DNA from: Pterois miles
Lineage: Eukaryota > Chordata > Actinopteri > Perciformes > Scorpaenidae
Direction of reading: 5' to 3'
DNA length: 64,000 nucleotides
NCBI GenBank assembly: GCA_947000775.1
Contig: CAMQGK010000166.1
Coordinates: 671,001-735,000, forward strand
Below, piece after piece: positions 22,040 to 35,800 of the stretch (position 1 is its first letter; every line of letters starts with the position of its first letter). The notes beneath the pieces were generated by a model that did no database searches, was not told the origin of the DNA, and was given only the letters and a program-made list of their open reading frames with translations. Position numbers and translations under genes: made by a program.

Positions 22040-22493
22040 ATGGACGCAACACGTGACAGCAGCACGTCGCTCCGGTTCCGAGGCCATCAGTCGGTCCGGC
22101 CACACGACGCCGAAAGGCTCAGCGCCACTAAATCTAGCCACGACGACGATCAGGACCGAGACAAGTCATCGAACGCGTTCCTCTCCGAGGACAGACCTCC
22201 ATTCCTTACATCCCAATCCCAAATTCAGATGTAAGTTTCTACGCTGCCGGTTCTGCCAGCAGACCGTCGGACCGACCGAAGGAAGAGGCTTTTGTCTGGG
22301 CAGAGAGGGTTAGCAGAGTGGTTACGGTCTGATCGAGCTGTAACTTCAACGTGTGAATTTAACAGACCAGAGTCCCAGTTCTTTAATGCTGTGTTAAAAC
22401 CACCTCAGTTTTGTGCTTACTGCTTTGTTTCTGTGTTTAACTCGTTACAGGGACTGTGTTCGTTTCTGCAGCACCAGAGAGCGAAGGACCTGA
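22040..22493 (+). CDS. candidate two-exon small gene, function unknown
   Basis: Exon 1 (22040-22230) starts with ATG in a CpG-rich stretch and encodes a hydrophilic, Arg/Ser/Asp-rich peptide beginning MDATRDSSTSLRFRGHQSVR and including SSHDDDQDRDKSSN. It ends at a consensus AT|GTAAGT. A 220-bp intron with a pyrimidine-rich 3' end closes at GTTACAG. Exon 2 (coding 22451-22493) adds DCVRFCSTRERRT and a TGA, and AATAAA follows 130 bp later. The total is about 77 residues, with no signal peptide, membrane segment or domain that I recognise. It could be a young gene, the tip of a longer alternatively spliced gene, or a non-coding transcript. It lies just after the pol scrap, in the C6orf136-BAG6 gap. 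Confidence 0.4.
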
Positions 22494-22622
22494 GTCAACC
22501 CCGTCCCGTCCCGTCCCGTCCCGTGGGCCCCGTTATCGTTAGCTTTGGGACCCCTCGTGGGGTCATGACCCTGTTGTTGGAAACCTGTCTGAAGTGTAAC
22601 TCTAAACCTGAGATTCGTTGTA

Positions 22623-22628
22623 AATAAA
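22623..22628 (+). terminator. AATAAA polyadenylation signal (+)
   Basis: AATAAA lies 130 bp after the stop of the candidate two-exon gene. A minus-strand AATAAA (+ TTTATT, 22648-22653) is only 20 bp away, so a back-to-back pair of signals sits between the convergent genes. Confidence 0.45.
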
Positions 22629-22647
22629 GCAGTTCAGAAACGTGTCA

Positions 22648-22653
22648 TTTATT
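22648..22653 (-). terminator. possible distal polyadenylation signal for BAG6
   Basis: The minus strand reads GAAATAAATG here, about 1.1 kb beyond the BAG6 stop. It would give a long 3' UTR. Other signals closer to the stop were not convincing. Confidence 0.3.
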
Positions 22654-23754
22654 TCAGTAACTACTGATCCCATTCACGGTTTACGCCCTAAAATACAAAC
22701 AGGAGCTAATCTGCTGTGTTTCAGTGTGACAGCTAAAGTCATGATAAGCTAAAAAATAACTAACGTCAGCAAACAACACGACTTACCTGATAGCCACTGG
22801 TTCTACGACATCGCTGCCCGTTCACTACATTCAGTTTTCATTTATATTCATTATTATAGTTTTTCCATGTACTGATACATAATGCAACTACATTAGTGGA
22901 AAAGGACAGACCGGTATCAGGGCCACAAAAATCAGAGAGACTGAGGATGAAGTCATAATATCTGAGCAAAAAAATAATCTTGAAATGAGAATAAAGCCAT
23001 ATTTTTATGAGAAACAGTCATATGAGAATGTAGTCTGGATCTTTGAAGCACAAGGCTGCATCAGATTTCCTGTGGTCACGCCGGGTAGATTATACTGCAT
23101 GTTCACCTTCTACCAGGCCGTGTACCAGAGGAACAGCTGCTCTTCACCAGGACTTCAGTGTTCACACTTCACCACGATGGACACGGCTCATAATATTTCA
23201 TGTTTTCTTCACACTTTTACAACTTCATTTTGATATTACCTTGTTTTCTTTGTAACATTATCACTTCATTCCCATTCTGTTCAGTTTTCTCACATTTCCG
23301 CTGTATTCTTTTGACTTTACTCTTTAATAACGTAATATCTTATCTTATCTTATCTTAATAATCTGAGGTATCTCAGGCTGTAACGCTCAGAGAGCTGCAG
23401 ACCAACAGGACGACTTGTGAGATGAATCCAGACATTTCGCTTCCGGTCCTCTCCGACACTGACCAGCTGGAGTCAGCTCCTGTATTCAATAATTAGACAC
23501 TTCTCTGACTCCATCATCACTTTCTCAGAGGTCTGCGAGAGGAAAGGAGGATGTTTTAGCATGAGGTGACCCAGTAGCTCACAGTCGGTCCACAGTGTGG
23601 ACGTCCATCCATCTACGGTGACGTTCCACTCCGAAGCAAAGAGGAGGACCGATCGGCCTTTCAGGCCACGTTTACAATGGGATGTTACCGCTCATCTATC
23701 CTGTTCTGGTTCTGGACCTGGTCCTGGTCCTCTGTGGCACAGAGCTGGGGATGA

Positions 23755-23853
23755 TTAGGACTCTTCTACTGAGAAAGCCTGCTGAGTGTTGGGGAATCGC
23801 TGGGCATCGTAGTCTGGATCGTCTCTGACTCGCTGTGTGATGTCAGTCTTTAC
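23755..23853 (-). CDS. bag6: BAG6 last exon
   Basis: Acceptor CCTCCTGCCAG preceded by a (CTGT)n pyrimidine tract; 32 codons plus TAA at 23755-23757. It encodes VKTDITQRVRDDPDYDAQRF PNTQQAFSVEES. This is the end of the BAG-like domain that binds UBL4A in mammals, and the QRFPN.Q.AF motif is shared. Confidence 0.93.
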   Translation of the reverse strand, partial: VKTDITQRVRDDPDYDAQRFPNTQQAFSVEES

Positions 23854-26800
23854 CTGGCAGGAGGACAGACAGACAGACAGCAGGACAAAGACAGGAGGAC
23901 CTCTTTATTAAGGCTAGTTGAGTCAAATGTCTGCAGTCCTGGTCCCTAGTCTTCATCTGTGAAAAACTAAATACTCTTTCGGTCCTCTGAAGTTGTACCA
24001 AATACCAAATCGTTGCATTCATACTGTAGAGTGGATCATCACCAGGCGCTTTCAAGGTCATGGACAGGAAGTAACACACCTAGTCTGGATCAGTAGCTCC
24101 TAGAACCCACCTCAACAGATCTAAACTATCCCTTTAACAGCTCGAGTACTGAGGAGTTGAGACGTCCTTTAATCGTCTTTGATGGGAAAAACATCAGATG
24201 ACGTCTAAACTCTGACAAGAGCTGAGCTACGTGCACTTTTATTTTGAAAAACTAGGTCCATCATTAGTTTCCTAAGATGCAGTGAGCACTAGGGACTTTT
24301 ATTTTGAAAAACAAAGCTCATCCTGATTTTCTTGCTGACATGCAGTGAGGGTGGTTCAGCAGGTTCAGACCTGGACTCGGGTCTCCCACAGTCCACAGAC
24401 ATGCAGGTTGGCTTCATCGTTGTGTTGGCATCTTCATGTCTCTGGGTGTTTTTCATTATGCAAACTAATGCTTCCTCTCTCCTCCTCGACTCGGAGATCT
24501 GATCCCAACCCTTCAATGTAACTCGAGGAGAGGAGGAGCGAGGACAGGGTTGGACAGTGTCTCAACCACCCGAGTCAAACCACAAACTATGGATGAGCTG
24601 TGGAAACTGTGGGAATGGGGGTTTGAAAGAGGATTTTAAAGCTGGGGTCATCCACTCTGTCTCGGACCTGAGAGGACTTGTTACTGAGCTTCAGAGAAGA
24701 TAAAAGTTATGAATGAGAAAAGTAATATGACGCACGTCGGCTGGAGTTTCCTCGGTGAAAACCGTGGATACCTGCTCGGCGTACGCTTCCTGCAGCTCCG
24801 GCGTCTCCAGCTCGCCCTGCAGGCCGGTCGGCCCGGTGACCGGCAGGACTCCTGCGGCACGAGCGGCTCGGCTCACCGCGTCCGACAGGGACGGGCGAGG
24901 TCCTTCACACGGGCTCGTCTAAGGGCGGAAACACTGGCGTTACTCTCCTGAAGGCAGACATTGTTAAAGGAACATTACGACATCATGCGTGGCGCAGACA
25001 GGAAGCAGCGGTAAGCCCGGCTCCGTCGGTGCTACGTGAGCCTAAAGCGCACTAACCTTCCTCCTCTTGGCGGGCATACCGTGACGGTAGGCGTCAGACA
25101 GCGGCGGCTGGGCTGTGACCTTCCTCTGAGACAGCATGTCGCGTCTGATGATGGGGACCCATTCCTGCCCAAGACATTACTACCGTCAGAATGAACCGGT
25201 GATCACTTGGCTCAAATACTCATTTATGCCTTGCCGTGGCTGGGGAGTTTTTCCTGGTCTGATGAGGGGTCCCAGAGGGAGTCCTATCTACTCACTGGAA
25301 ACCCCCCTGAGGCAAAACTCGGATTTGTGATTGTGGACTATACAAATGAGATGAATTGAAAACTGAATTGAATATAGCGACACTCTTCAACATCACGGCT
25401 CTTCAAAGAGACAAGACAGAAAGCACTTAAAGCTGGAGCGAGTATCGCCAGCTCAGGTTTCCAGTCTGTCTGCTACGGTGCTAAGGCTGACTGTCGGTTC
25501 ATCGCTGACATCCCATAAGACTAGGACTGCCTCTGGCACTGCTGTTTTTCATTCATTGTCACTTGGCTATCTGTCTTTCCCTTGCTGTGCCCCTTACAGA
25601 GCTGGTCCAGGCTGCCTGTGGCAGCAGGAAGTAGAGGTCAGGTTACTGGTCCTCTATTTACAGCTCAGGTCTGAGGACCAGTCTGAAACCTAGTCCTGTA
25701 CCGGAGGAGAGGCGGTTTGATAGCAATCAGCCCTTTATTTCCATATAATCCTGAGAAAGCCTCTTTCCTTACAGGTGGAACAGCTGCTGCCCAGGGCTCC
25801 ACCTCAGGGGCCGCCCCCTCCTGTCCTGTTGGGGCCCCAGCTGGACGCCGAGTGTCCCCTGATAAGGCAGTGTTTCCTCCAGGAGACGCAGCCGTGGCCT
25901 CCTCTGCTGTCCTGGCTGGAGCCGGAGACGAACTGTCCTCCATCTGACAGAGGGGTTGATCACAGGAAGCAGTCATTCCTCCCACTCCTCTATATCTATA
26001 GACTATAGATGATGATATATTAATACTGATATCATAGACTCAGGTAGACATTACTCCTCTATATCTATAGACTATAGATGATGATATATTAATACTGATA
26101 TCATAGACTCAGGTAGACATTACTCCTCTATATCTATAGACTATAGATGATGATGATATATTAATGCTGATATCATAGACTCAGGTAGACATTACTCCTC
26201 TATATCTATAGACTATAGATGATGATATATTAATACTGATATCATAGACTCAGGTAGACATTACTCCTCTATATCTATAGACTATATATGATGATGATAT
26301 ATTAATGCTGATATCATAGACTCAGGTAGACATTACTCCTCTATATCTATAGACTATAGATGATGATGATATATTAATACTGATATCATAGACTCAGGTA
26401 GACATTACTCCTCTATATCTATAGACTATAGATGATGATATATTAATGCTGATATCATAGACTCAGGTAGACATTACTCCTCTATATCTATAGACTATAT
26501 ATGATGATGATATATTAATGCTGATATCATAGACTCAGGTAGACATTACTCCTCTATATCTATAGACTATAGATGATGATATATTAATACTGATATAATA
26601 GACTCAGGTAGACATTACTCCTCTATATCTATAGACTATAGATGATGATATATTAATACTGATATCATAGACTCAGGTAGACATTACTCCTCTATATCTA
26701 TAGACTATAGATGATGATATATTAATACTGATATCATAGACTCAGGTAGACATTACTCCTCTATATCTATAGACTATAGATGATGATATATTAATACTGA

Positions 26801-29800
26801 TATCATAGACTCAGGTAGACATTACTCCTCTATATCTATAGACTATAGATGATGATGATATATTAATACTGATATCATAGACTCAGGTAGACATTACTCC
26901 TCTATATCTATAGACTATAGATGATGATATATTAATACTGATATCATAGACTCAGGTAGACATTACTCCTCTATATCTATAGACTATAGATGATGATGAT
27001 ATATTAATGCTGATATCATAGACTCAGGTAGACATTACTCCTCTATATCTATAGACTATAGATGATGATGATATATTAATACTGATATCATAGACTCAGG
27101 TAGACATTACTCCTCTATATCTATAGACTACAGATGATGATATATTAATACTGATATCATAGACTCAGGTAGACATTACTCCTCTATATCTATAGACTAT
27201 AGACTATAGATGATGATATATTAATGCTGATATCATAGACTCAGGTAGACATTACTCCTCTAATATCTATAGACTATAGATGATGATGATATATTAATAC
27301 TGATATCATAGACTCAGGTAGACATTACTCCTCTATATCTATAGACTATAGTTAATGATGATATATTAATACTGATATCATAGACTCAGGTAGACATTAC
27401 TCCTCTATATCTATAGACTACAGATGATGATATATTAATACTGATATAATAGACTCAGGTAGACATTACTCCTCTATATCTATAGACTATAGACTATAGA
27501 TGATGATATATTAATACTGATATCATAGACTCAGGTAGACATTACTCCTCTATATCTATAGACTATAGATGATGATGATATATTAATACTGATATCATAG
27601 ACTCAGGTAGACATTACTCCTCTATATCTATAGACTATAGATGATGATGATATATTAATACTGATATCATAGACTCAGGTAGACATTACTCCTCTATATC
27701 TATAAACTATAGATGATGATGATATATTAATACTGATATAGACTCAGGTAGACATTACTCCTCTATATCTATAGACTATAGATGATGATGATATATTAAT
27801 ACTGATATAGACTCAGGTAGACATTACTCCTCTATATCTATAGACTATAGATGATGATATATTAATACTGATATCATAGACTCAGGTAGACATTACTCCT
27901 CTATATCTATAGACTATAGATGATGATATATTAATACTGATATCATAGACTCAGGTAGACATTACTCCTCTATATCTATAGACTATAGATGATGACGATA
28001 TATTAATACTGATATCATAGACTCAGGTAGACATTACTCCTCTATATCTATAGACTATAGTCAATGATGATATATTAATACTGATATCATACACTCAGGT
28101 AGACATTACTCCTCTATATCTATAGACTATAGATGATGACGATATATTAATGCTGATATCATAGACTCAGGTAGACATTACTCCTCTATATCTATAGACT
28201 ATAGATGATGATATATTAATACTGATATCATAGACTCAGGTAGACATTACTCCTCTATATCTATAGACTATAGACTATAGATGATGATATATTAATGCTG
28301 ATATCATAGACTCAGGTAGACATTACTCCTCTATATCTATAGACTATAGTTAATGATGATATATTAATACTGATATCATAGACTCAGGTAGACATTACTC
28401 CTCTATATCTATAGACTATAGTTAATGATGATATATTAATACTGATATCATAGACTCAGGTAGACATTACTCCTCTATATCTATAGACTATAGATGATGA
28501 TATATTAATACTGATATCATAGACTCAGGTAGACATTACTCCTCTATATCTATAGACTATAGATGATGATATATTAATACTGATATCATAGACTCAGGTA
28601 GACATTACTCCTCTATATCTATAGACTATAGATGATGATGATATATTAATACTGATATCATAGACTCAGGTAGACATTACTCCTCTATATCTATAGACTA
28701 TAGTTAATGATGATATATTAATACTGATATCATAGACTCAGGTAGACATTACTCCTCTATATCTATAGACTATAGATGATGATGATATATTAATACTGAT
28801 ATCATAGACTCAGGTAGACATTACTCCTCTATATCTATAGACTATAGTTGATGATATATTAATACTGATATCATAGACTCAGGTAGACATTACTCCTCTA
28901 TATCTATAGACTATAGATGATGATGATATATTAATGCTGATATCATAGACTCAGGTAGACATTACTCCTCTATATCTATAGACGATAGATGATGATGATA
29001 TATTAATACTGATATCATAGACTCAGGTAGACATTACTCCTCTATATCTATAGACTATAGATGATGATATATTAATACTGATATCATAGACTCAGGTAGA
29101 CATTACTCCTCTATATCTATAGACTATAGATGATGATATATTAATACTGATATCATAGACTCAGGTAGACATTACTCCTCTATATCTATAGACTATAGAT
29201 GGTGATGATATATTAATACTGATATAGACTCAGGTAGACATTACTCCTCTATATCTATAGACTATAGATGATGATGATATATTAATACTGATATAGACTC
29301 AGGTAGACATTACTCCTCTATATCTATAGACTATAGATGATGATGATGATATATTAATGCTGATATCATAGACTCAGGTAGACATTACTCCTCTATATCT
29401 ATAGACTATAGTTGATGATATATTAATACTGATATCATAGAGTCAGGTAGACATTACTCCTCTATATCTATAGACTATAGATGATGATATATTAATACTG
29501 ATATCATAGACTCAGGTAGACATTACTCCTCTATATCTATAGACTATAGATGATGATATATTAATACTGATATCATAGACTCAGGTAGACATTACTCCTC
29601 TATATCTATAGACGATAGATGATGATGATATATTAATACTGATATCATAGACTCAGGTAGACATTACTCCTCTATATCTATAGACTATAGATGATGATGA
29701 TATATTAATACTGATATCATAGACTCAGGTAGACATTACTCCTCTATATCTATAGATGATGATGATGATATATTAATACTGATATAGACTCAGGTAGACA

Positions 29801-32800
29801 TTACTCCTCTATATCTATAGATGATGATGATGATATATTAATACTGATATCATAGACTCAGGTAGACATTACTCCTCTATATCTATAGACTATAGATGAT
29901 ATATTAATACTGATATAGACTCAGGTAGACATTACTCCTCTATATCTATAAACTATAGTTAATGATGATATATTAATACTGATATCATAGACTCAGGTAG
30001 ACATTACTCCTCTATATCTATAGACTATAGATGATGATATATTAATACTGATATCATAGACTCAGGTAGACATTACTCCTCTATATCTATAGACTATAGA
30101 TGATGATATATTAATACTGATATCATAGACTCAGGTAGACATTACTCCTCTATATCTATAGACTATAGATGATGATGATATATTAATACTGATATCATAG
30201 ACTCAGGTAGACATTACTCCTCTATATCTATAGACTATAGATGATGATGATATATTAATACTGATATCATAGACTCAGGTAGACATTACTCCTCTATATC
30301 TATAGACTATAGATGATGATGATATATTAATACTGATATCATAGACTCAGGTAGACATTACTCCTCTATATCTATAGACTATAGATGATGATGATATATT
30401 AATACTGATATCATAGACTCAGGTAGACATTACTCCTCTATATCTATAAACTATAGATGATGATGATATATTAATACTGATTATAGACTCAGGTAGACAT
30501 TACTCCTCTATATCTATAGACTATAGATGATGATGATATATTAATACTGATATAGACTCAGGTAGACATTACTCCTCTATATCTATAGACTATAGATGAT
30601 GATATATTAATACTGATATCATAGACTCAGGTAGACATTACTCCTCTATATCTATAGACTATAGATGATGATGATATATTAATGCTGATATCATAGACTC
30701 AGGTAGACATTACTCCTCTATATCTATAGACTATAGATGATGATGATATATTAATACTGATATCATAGACTCAGGTAGACATTACTCCTCTATATCTATA
30801 GACTATAGATGATGATGATATATTAATACTGATATCATAGACTCAGGTAGACATTACTCCTCTATATCTATAGACTATAGATGATGATATATTAATACTG
30901 ATATCATAGACTCAGGTAGACATTACTCCTCTATATCGATAGACTATAGATGATGACGATATATTAATACTGATATCATAGACTCAGGTAGACATTACTC
31001 CTCTATATCTATAGACTATAGTTAATGATGATATATTAATACTGATATCATACACTCAGGTAGACATTACTCCTCTATATCTATAGACTATAGATGATGA
31101 CGATATATTAATGCTGATATCATAGACTCAGGTAGACATTACTCCTCTATATCTATAGACTATAGATGATGATATATTAATACTGATATCATAGACTCAG
31201 GTAGACATTACTCCTCTATATCTATAGACTATAGACTATAGATGATGATATATTAATGCTGATATCATAGACTCAGGTAGACATTACTCCTCTATATCTA
31301 TAGACTATAGTTAATGATGATATATTAATACTGATATCATAGACTCAGGTAGACATTACTCCTCTATATCTATAGACTATAGATGATGATGATATATTAA
31401 TACTGATATCATAGACTCAGGTAGACATTACTCCTCTATATCTATAGACTATAGATGATGATATATTAATACTGATATCATAGACTCAGGTAGACATTAC
31501 TCCTCTATATCTATAGACTATAGTTGATGATATATTAATACTGATATCATAGACTCAGGTAGACATTACTCCTCTATATCTATAGACTATAGATGATGAT
31601 GATATATTAATGCTGATATCATAGACTCAGGTAGACATTACTCCTCTATATCTATAGACGATAGATGATGATGATATATTAATACTGATATCATAGACTC
31701 AGGTAGACATTACTCCTCTATATCTATAGACTATAGATGATGATATATTAATACTGATATCATAGACTCAGGTAGACATTACTCCTCTATATCTATAGAC
31801 TATAGATGATGATATATTAATACTGATATCATAGACTCAGGTAGACATTACTCCTCTATATCTATAGACTATAGATGGCGATGATATATTAATACTGATT
31901 ATAGACTCAGGTAGACATTACTCCTCTATATCTATAGACTATAGATGATGATGATATATTAATACTGATTATAGACTCAGGTAGACATTACTCCTCTATA
32001 TCTATAGACTATAGATGATGATGATATATTAATACTGATATAGACTCAGGTAGACATTACTCCTCTATATCTATAGACTATAGATGATGATGATGATATA
32101 TTAATGCTGATATCATAGACTCAGGTAGACATTACTCCTCTATATCTATAGACAATAGTTGATGATATATTAATACTGATATCATAGAGTCAGGTAGACA
32201 TTACTCCTCTATATCTATAGATGATGATGATGATATATTAATACTGATATAGACTCAGGTAGACATTACTCCTCTATATCTATAGATGATGATGATGATA
32301 TATTAATACTGATATCATAGACTCAGGTAGACATTACTCCTCTATATCTATAGACTATAGATGATATATTAATACTGATATCATAGACTCAGGTAGACAT
32401 TACTCCTCTATATCTATAAACTATAGTTAATGATGATATATTAATACTGATATCATAGACTCAGGTAGACATTACTCCTCTATATCTATAGACTATAGAT
32501 GATGATATATTAATACTGATATCATAGACTCAGGTAGACATTACTCCTCTATATCTATAGACTATAGGATGATGATATATTAATACTGATATCATAGACT
32601 CAGGTAGACATTACTCCTCTATATCTATAGACTATAGATGATGATGATATATTAATACTGATATCATAGACTCAGGTAGACATTACTCCTCTATATCTAT
32701 AGACTATAGATGATGATGATATATTAATACTGATATCATAGACTCAGGTAGACATTACTCCTCTATATCTATAGACTATAGATGATGATGATATATTAAT

Positions 32801-35800
32801 ACTGATATCATAGACTCAGGTAGACATTACTCCTCTATATCTATAGAGTTGTTTATATAGACTTTTACCCTCGTAGATGGTTAGATGTCCAATCCACCTT
32901 GCTACCGGTTCACAACCTCTATTTCTTCTTCTACTCTGTTTGCTAGTGAATTACAGCCATGTGTATCTTAGCAGCAACCTTTGATCCACCTCTGACCAAA
33001 CCACGCTGTAGCTGAGTTTATTCGTTCCAGACGAGTGGCTGGAAATGCATCTCATTTATATTTCTTTGTTGGCAACATTTCATTTAAAGTTCACTTTAAA
33101 TTTGCTTGACAGTTGACTGGAAACTGGGCTACTCTTGATTTGGGTCAGCACATGGGGTTTGTTGATGATAACCACAAATACAGGATAACGGCAGAGTGAT
33201 CCCACTGGGTGGCTTCATCTCTTTAAAGAGGCAAACTCACGTTGACGCCTGGACCCTCTGAAGCCAGATCCTCAGCTTCTGTCCTCTGGTTCCACTGGCC
33301 CTGAAATGATACTGCAGTGTTCATTTGGTGGTCTTCCCTGGATCTGGGTCCTAATATCCAAAAATCAGGTTTAAACATAGTGTTGTTAGGGCAGGGCATT
33401 GTTACACTATTTAGTTATGAGCATATTCATTTTGATAATTTTGATCATAAATTGATCCATCTCAAATTAGATCCTTATTTCCAATATTTTGAAATATCAT
33501 ACCTCTTTTTTCTCAATGAAAGCACATTTCACCAAGAATGACTGAACCCGTCCTGTTTGTGTCACTTGTATAGGACTAAATCTATAGCAGTCATGTGGAT
33601 GACTGAAAGAAGAATATGAAGATGTGATCATGAAAACATTGATGAATCCACAGTTTTCCATCCTTCCAGAAACTGATTGTTTGACCTCTCAGGGCTCTAA
33701 GTGGTGAGACTCTTCATTTCCAACCAGCCTGGTGAATCTCACCAGATACCGACCCAGTCTGGTCCTGACCAGATGAAGGTTTCTGAGGTCAGAGACCTGG
33801 TCTTTCTCTGGCAGAGAAGTGGTGAAACACAGACACATGATGGAGGCAGAACAATCTGGTTCTGACATTACAGTGGACATGAGCTGATGTGTAAGATAAG
33901 ATAAGATAAGATGAAGCTTTATTAATGCTTTATTGATGCTCCACTAACATGTTCTAGTGGCAGGAAGCTGGTGACATGAATTCAACCAAAGAAGTTAAAG
34001 TAGCTGCTGGTTGTAGACCAGAACCTTCTCTGATGCTGATCAGGTCATTATATCTGTCAACGACTCAATCCGGGTCGCACCGTTGGATCCAGAAGATCCA
34101 GACTGGTCCAGACAGAAGCTGCTGCCGCTCTGCTCCAGACAGCACAACCTCCATCTACCATCTACTCAGAGAGGCTGATGGATAGGTGTATCCTCAGAGG
34201 AGAAAGAGTCTGATGACTAGACTGATGAACCAATTCATAGTCAACTAATAACTCAGTTACAGACTTTACCATTAATATCAGACACAGGAAGAATTAGGGA
34301 ATCCATCCACAGACTCTGAACCTGAATTAGACCAGGTCTAAGTTTAGAACCTGAAACTGATCCTCAGTCTTCCTGCTGCTTCTTAAACTCTTTGTTGTTT
34401 GAATGGTACATTAATACCAAAACTAAATTTAGTTGATAGACCAGTATTAAATCCAGTCAGAGAGATATCAGTCACTGAATTGATCTGGTCATCTTTAGTT
34501 TGTTTGATCCATGAATGTTCAGTATTTGTATTTGCTGTATTCCTTCAATTATTCTTTATTTGATTTTATTATTGTTTTATCATCCGTTCAGTTATATTCT
34601 GTTAGTAGTTTAGTCCAGTAGTTAGTCAGATAAACACTGTGTGCTGCCTGGGTAAATCCTGATCTTGAATTTAACTGTGAGTAATACCTGAAGTTGAGTG
34701 TCACCACTTTCCTTCACATTTTACAATAATTTGTGTCATAATTAATAATTTGAGATTATTAATTATGAATATGAATTTTGATATGAATTAATCATTAATT
34801 GTTAATCTGCTCAATGTAATGACGCTACACGTGTGGGTCTAAAGGCAGTTGGAGATATGTCTGGATAGTTTAATAGTCATTAAATTTGTGCAGTGTGTCA
34901 CTACAGCAGCAGCAGTGACTCCATTTATTACCTGCGTATAGATGATGTAGTGCTGGATTTGGTCCTCAGTAACTGGGTTGTGCTCCAGAATGACATGCAG
35001 CCTCATAGACATCATACTGGTCAGCCAGTTGACCAGGCTGGGATTGACATCTGCAGACATCCTCCTCTACAGAAAAGCAGAAACATGCAGTAACATCCAG
35101 CGCTGGCTTGTATCACACAGTGCTGTGCTTCTAAACGATGCGGACTCACCATGCGGTGGTTGATGACTGCAGTCAGGGATCTGTGCTCTCCTCCGAGGCA
35201 GAACAGGTTCAGAGCCAGACACTCGAACAGGCCCCGAGTGCACAGCAACAGCAGACCAGGGCCAAACGAGTGGTCTGCATGAAGAGACAGAAAACCACTC
35301 AAACCTCCTGGCTTTCACATCAGAGCTATGCCAACATGTTAGGAGACAAAAGACATGTAGAGGACCAGAGACGATACGCTGCGCTCATATGATTACAACA
35401 TATGTTTCGACATGATTTTACTGAAACATGCAGCAGCTGCTCTGCAGTAATCAACCTCTGCTTTACAGATAATAATCATCACAGAGGGGTCATACTGTTT
35501 CATGCAGCCTCATAAAATGACTCATATATACTTTAGTACTTACTGTTCTAGTGCACGGATGTTATTTACCAATAAACCATACACATTCAGCAAAGTAAAC
35601 ACAGCAAACCACTCCCACAGGTTAAATAATAATTGTAAATACAGTTTAAGTTTGTTCTTCTAGAACTTGATGCTGAGTAGTGGGAAATGAATTCATGTGT
35701 GCATTACGTCATAGTGGTCTAAGCTATCACTGTCTCAAAGCTGTGCTCCTCAATGCAGCCCACAGAAATGGTAAATGGATTTATACAGCGCTTTTCTAGT

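Noticed and set aside
25985..32847. Possible CRISPR-like or centromeric array
   Set aside because: Units are contiguous without unique spacers, the setting is a vertebrate intron, and no cas genes exist. The 69-bp unit is confined to this gene in the window and is not a megabase satellite.
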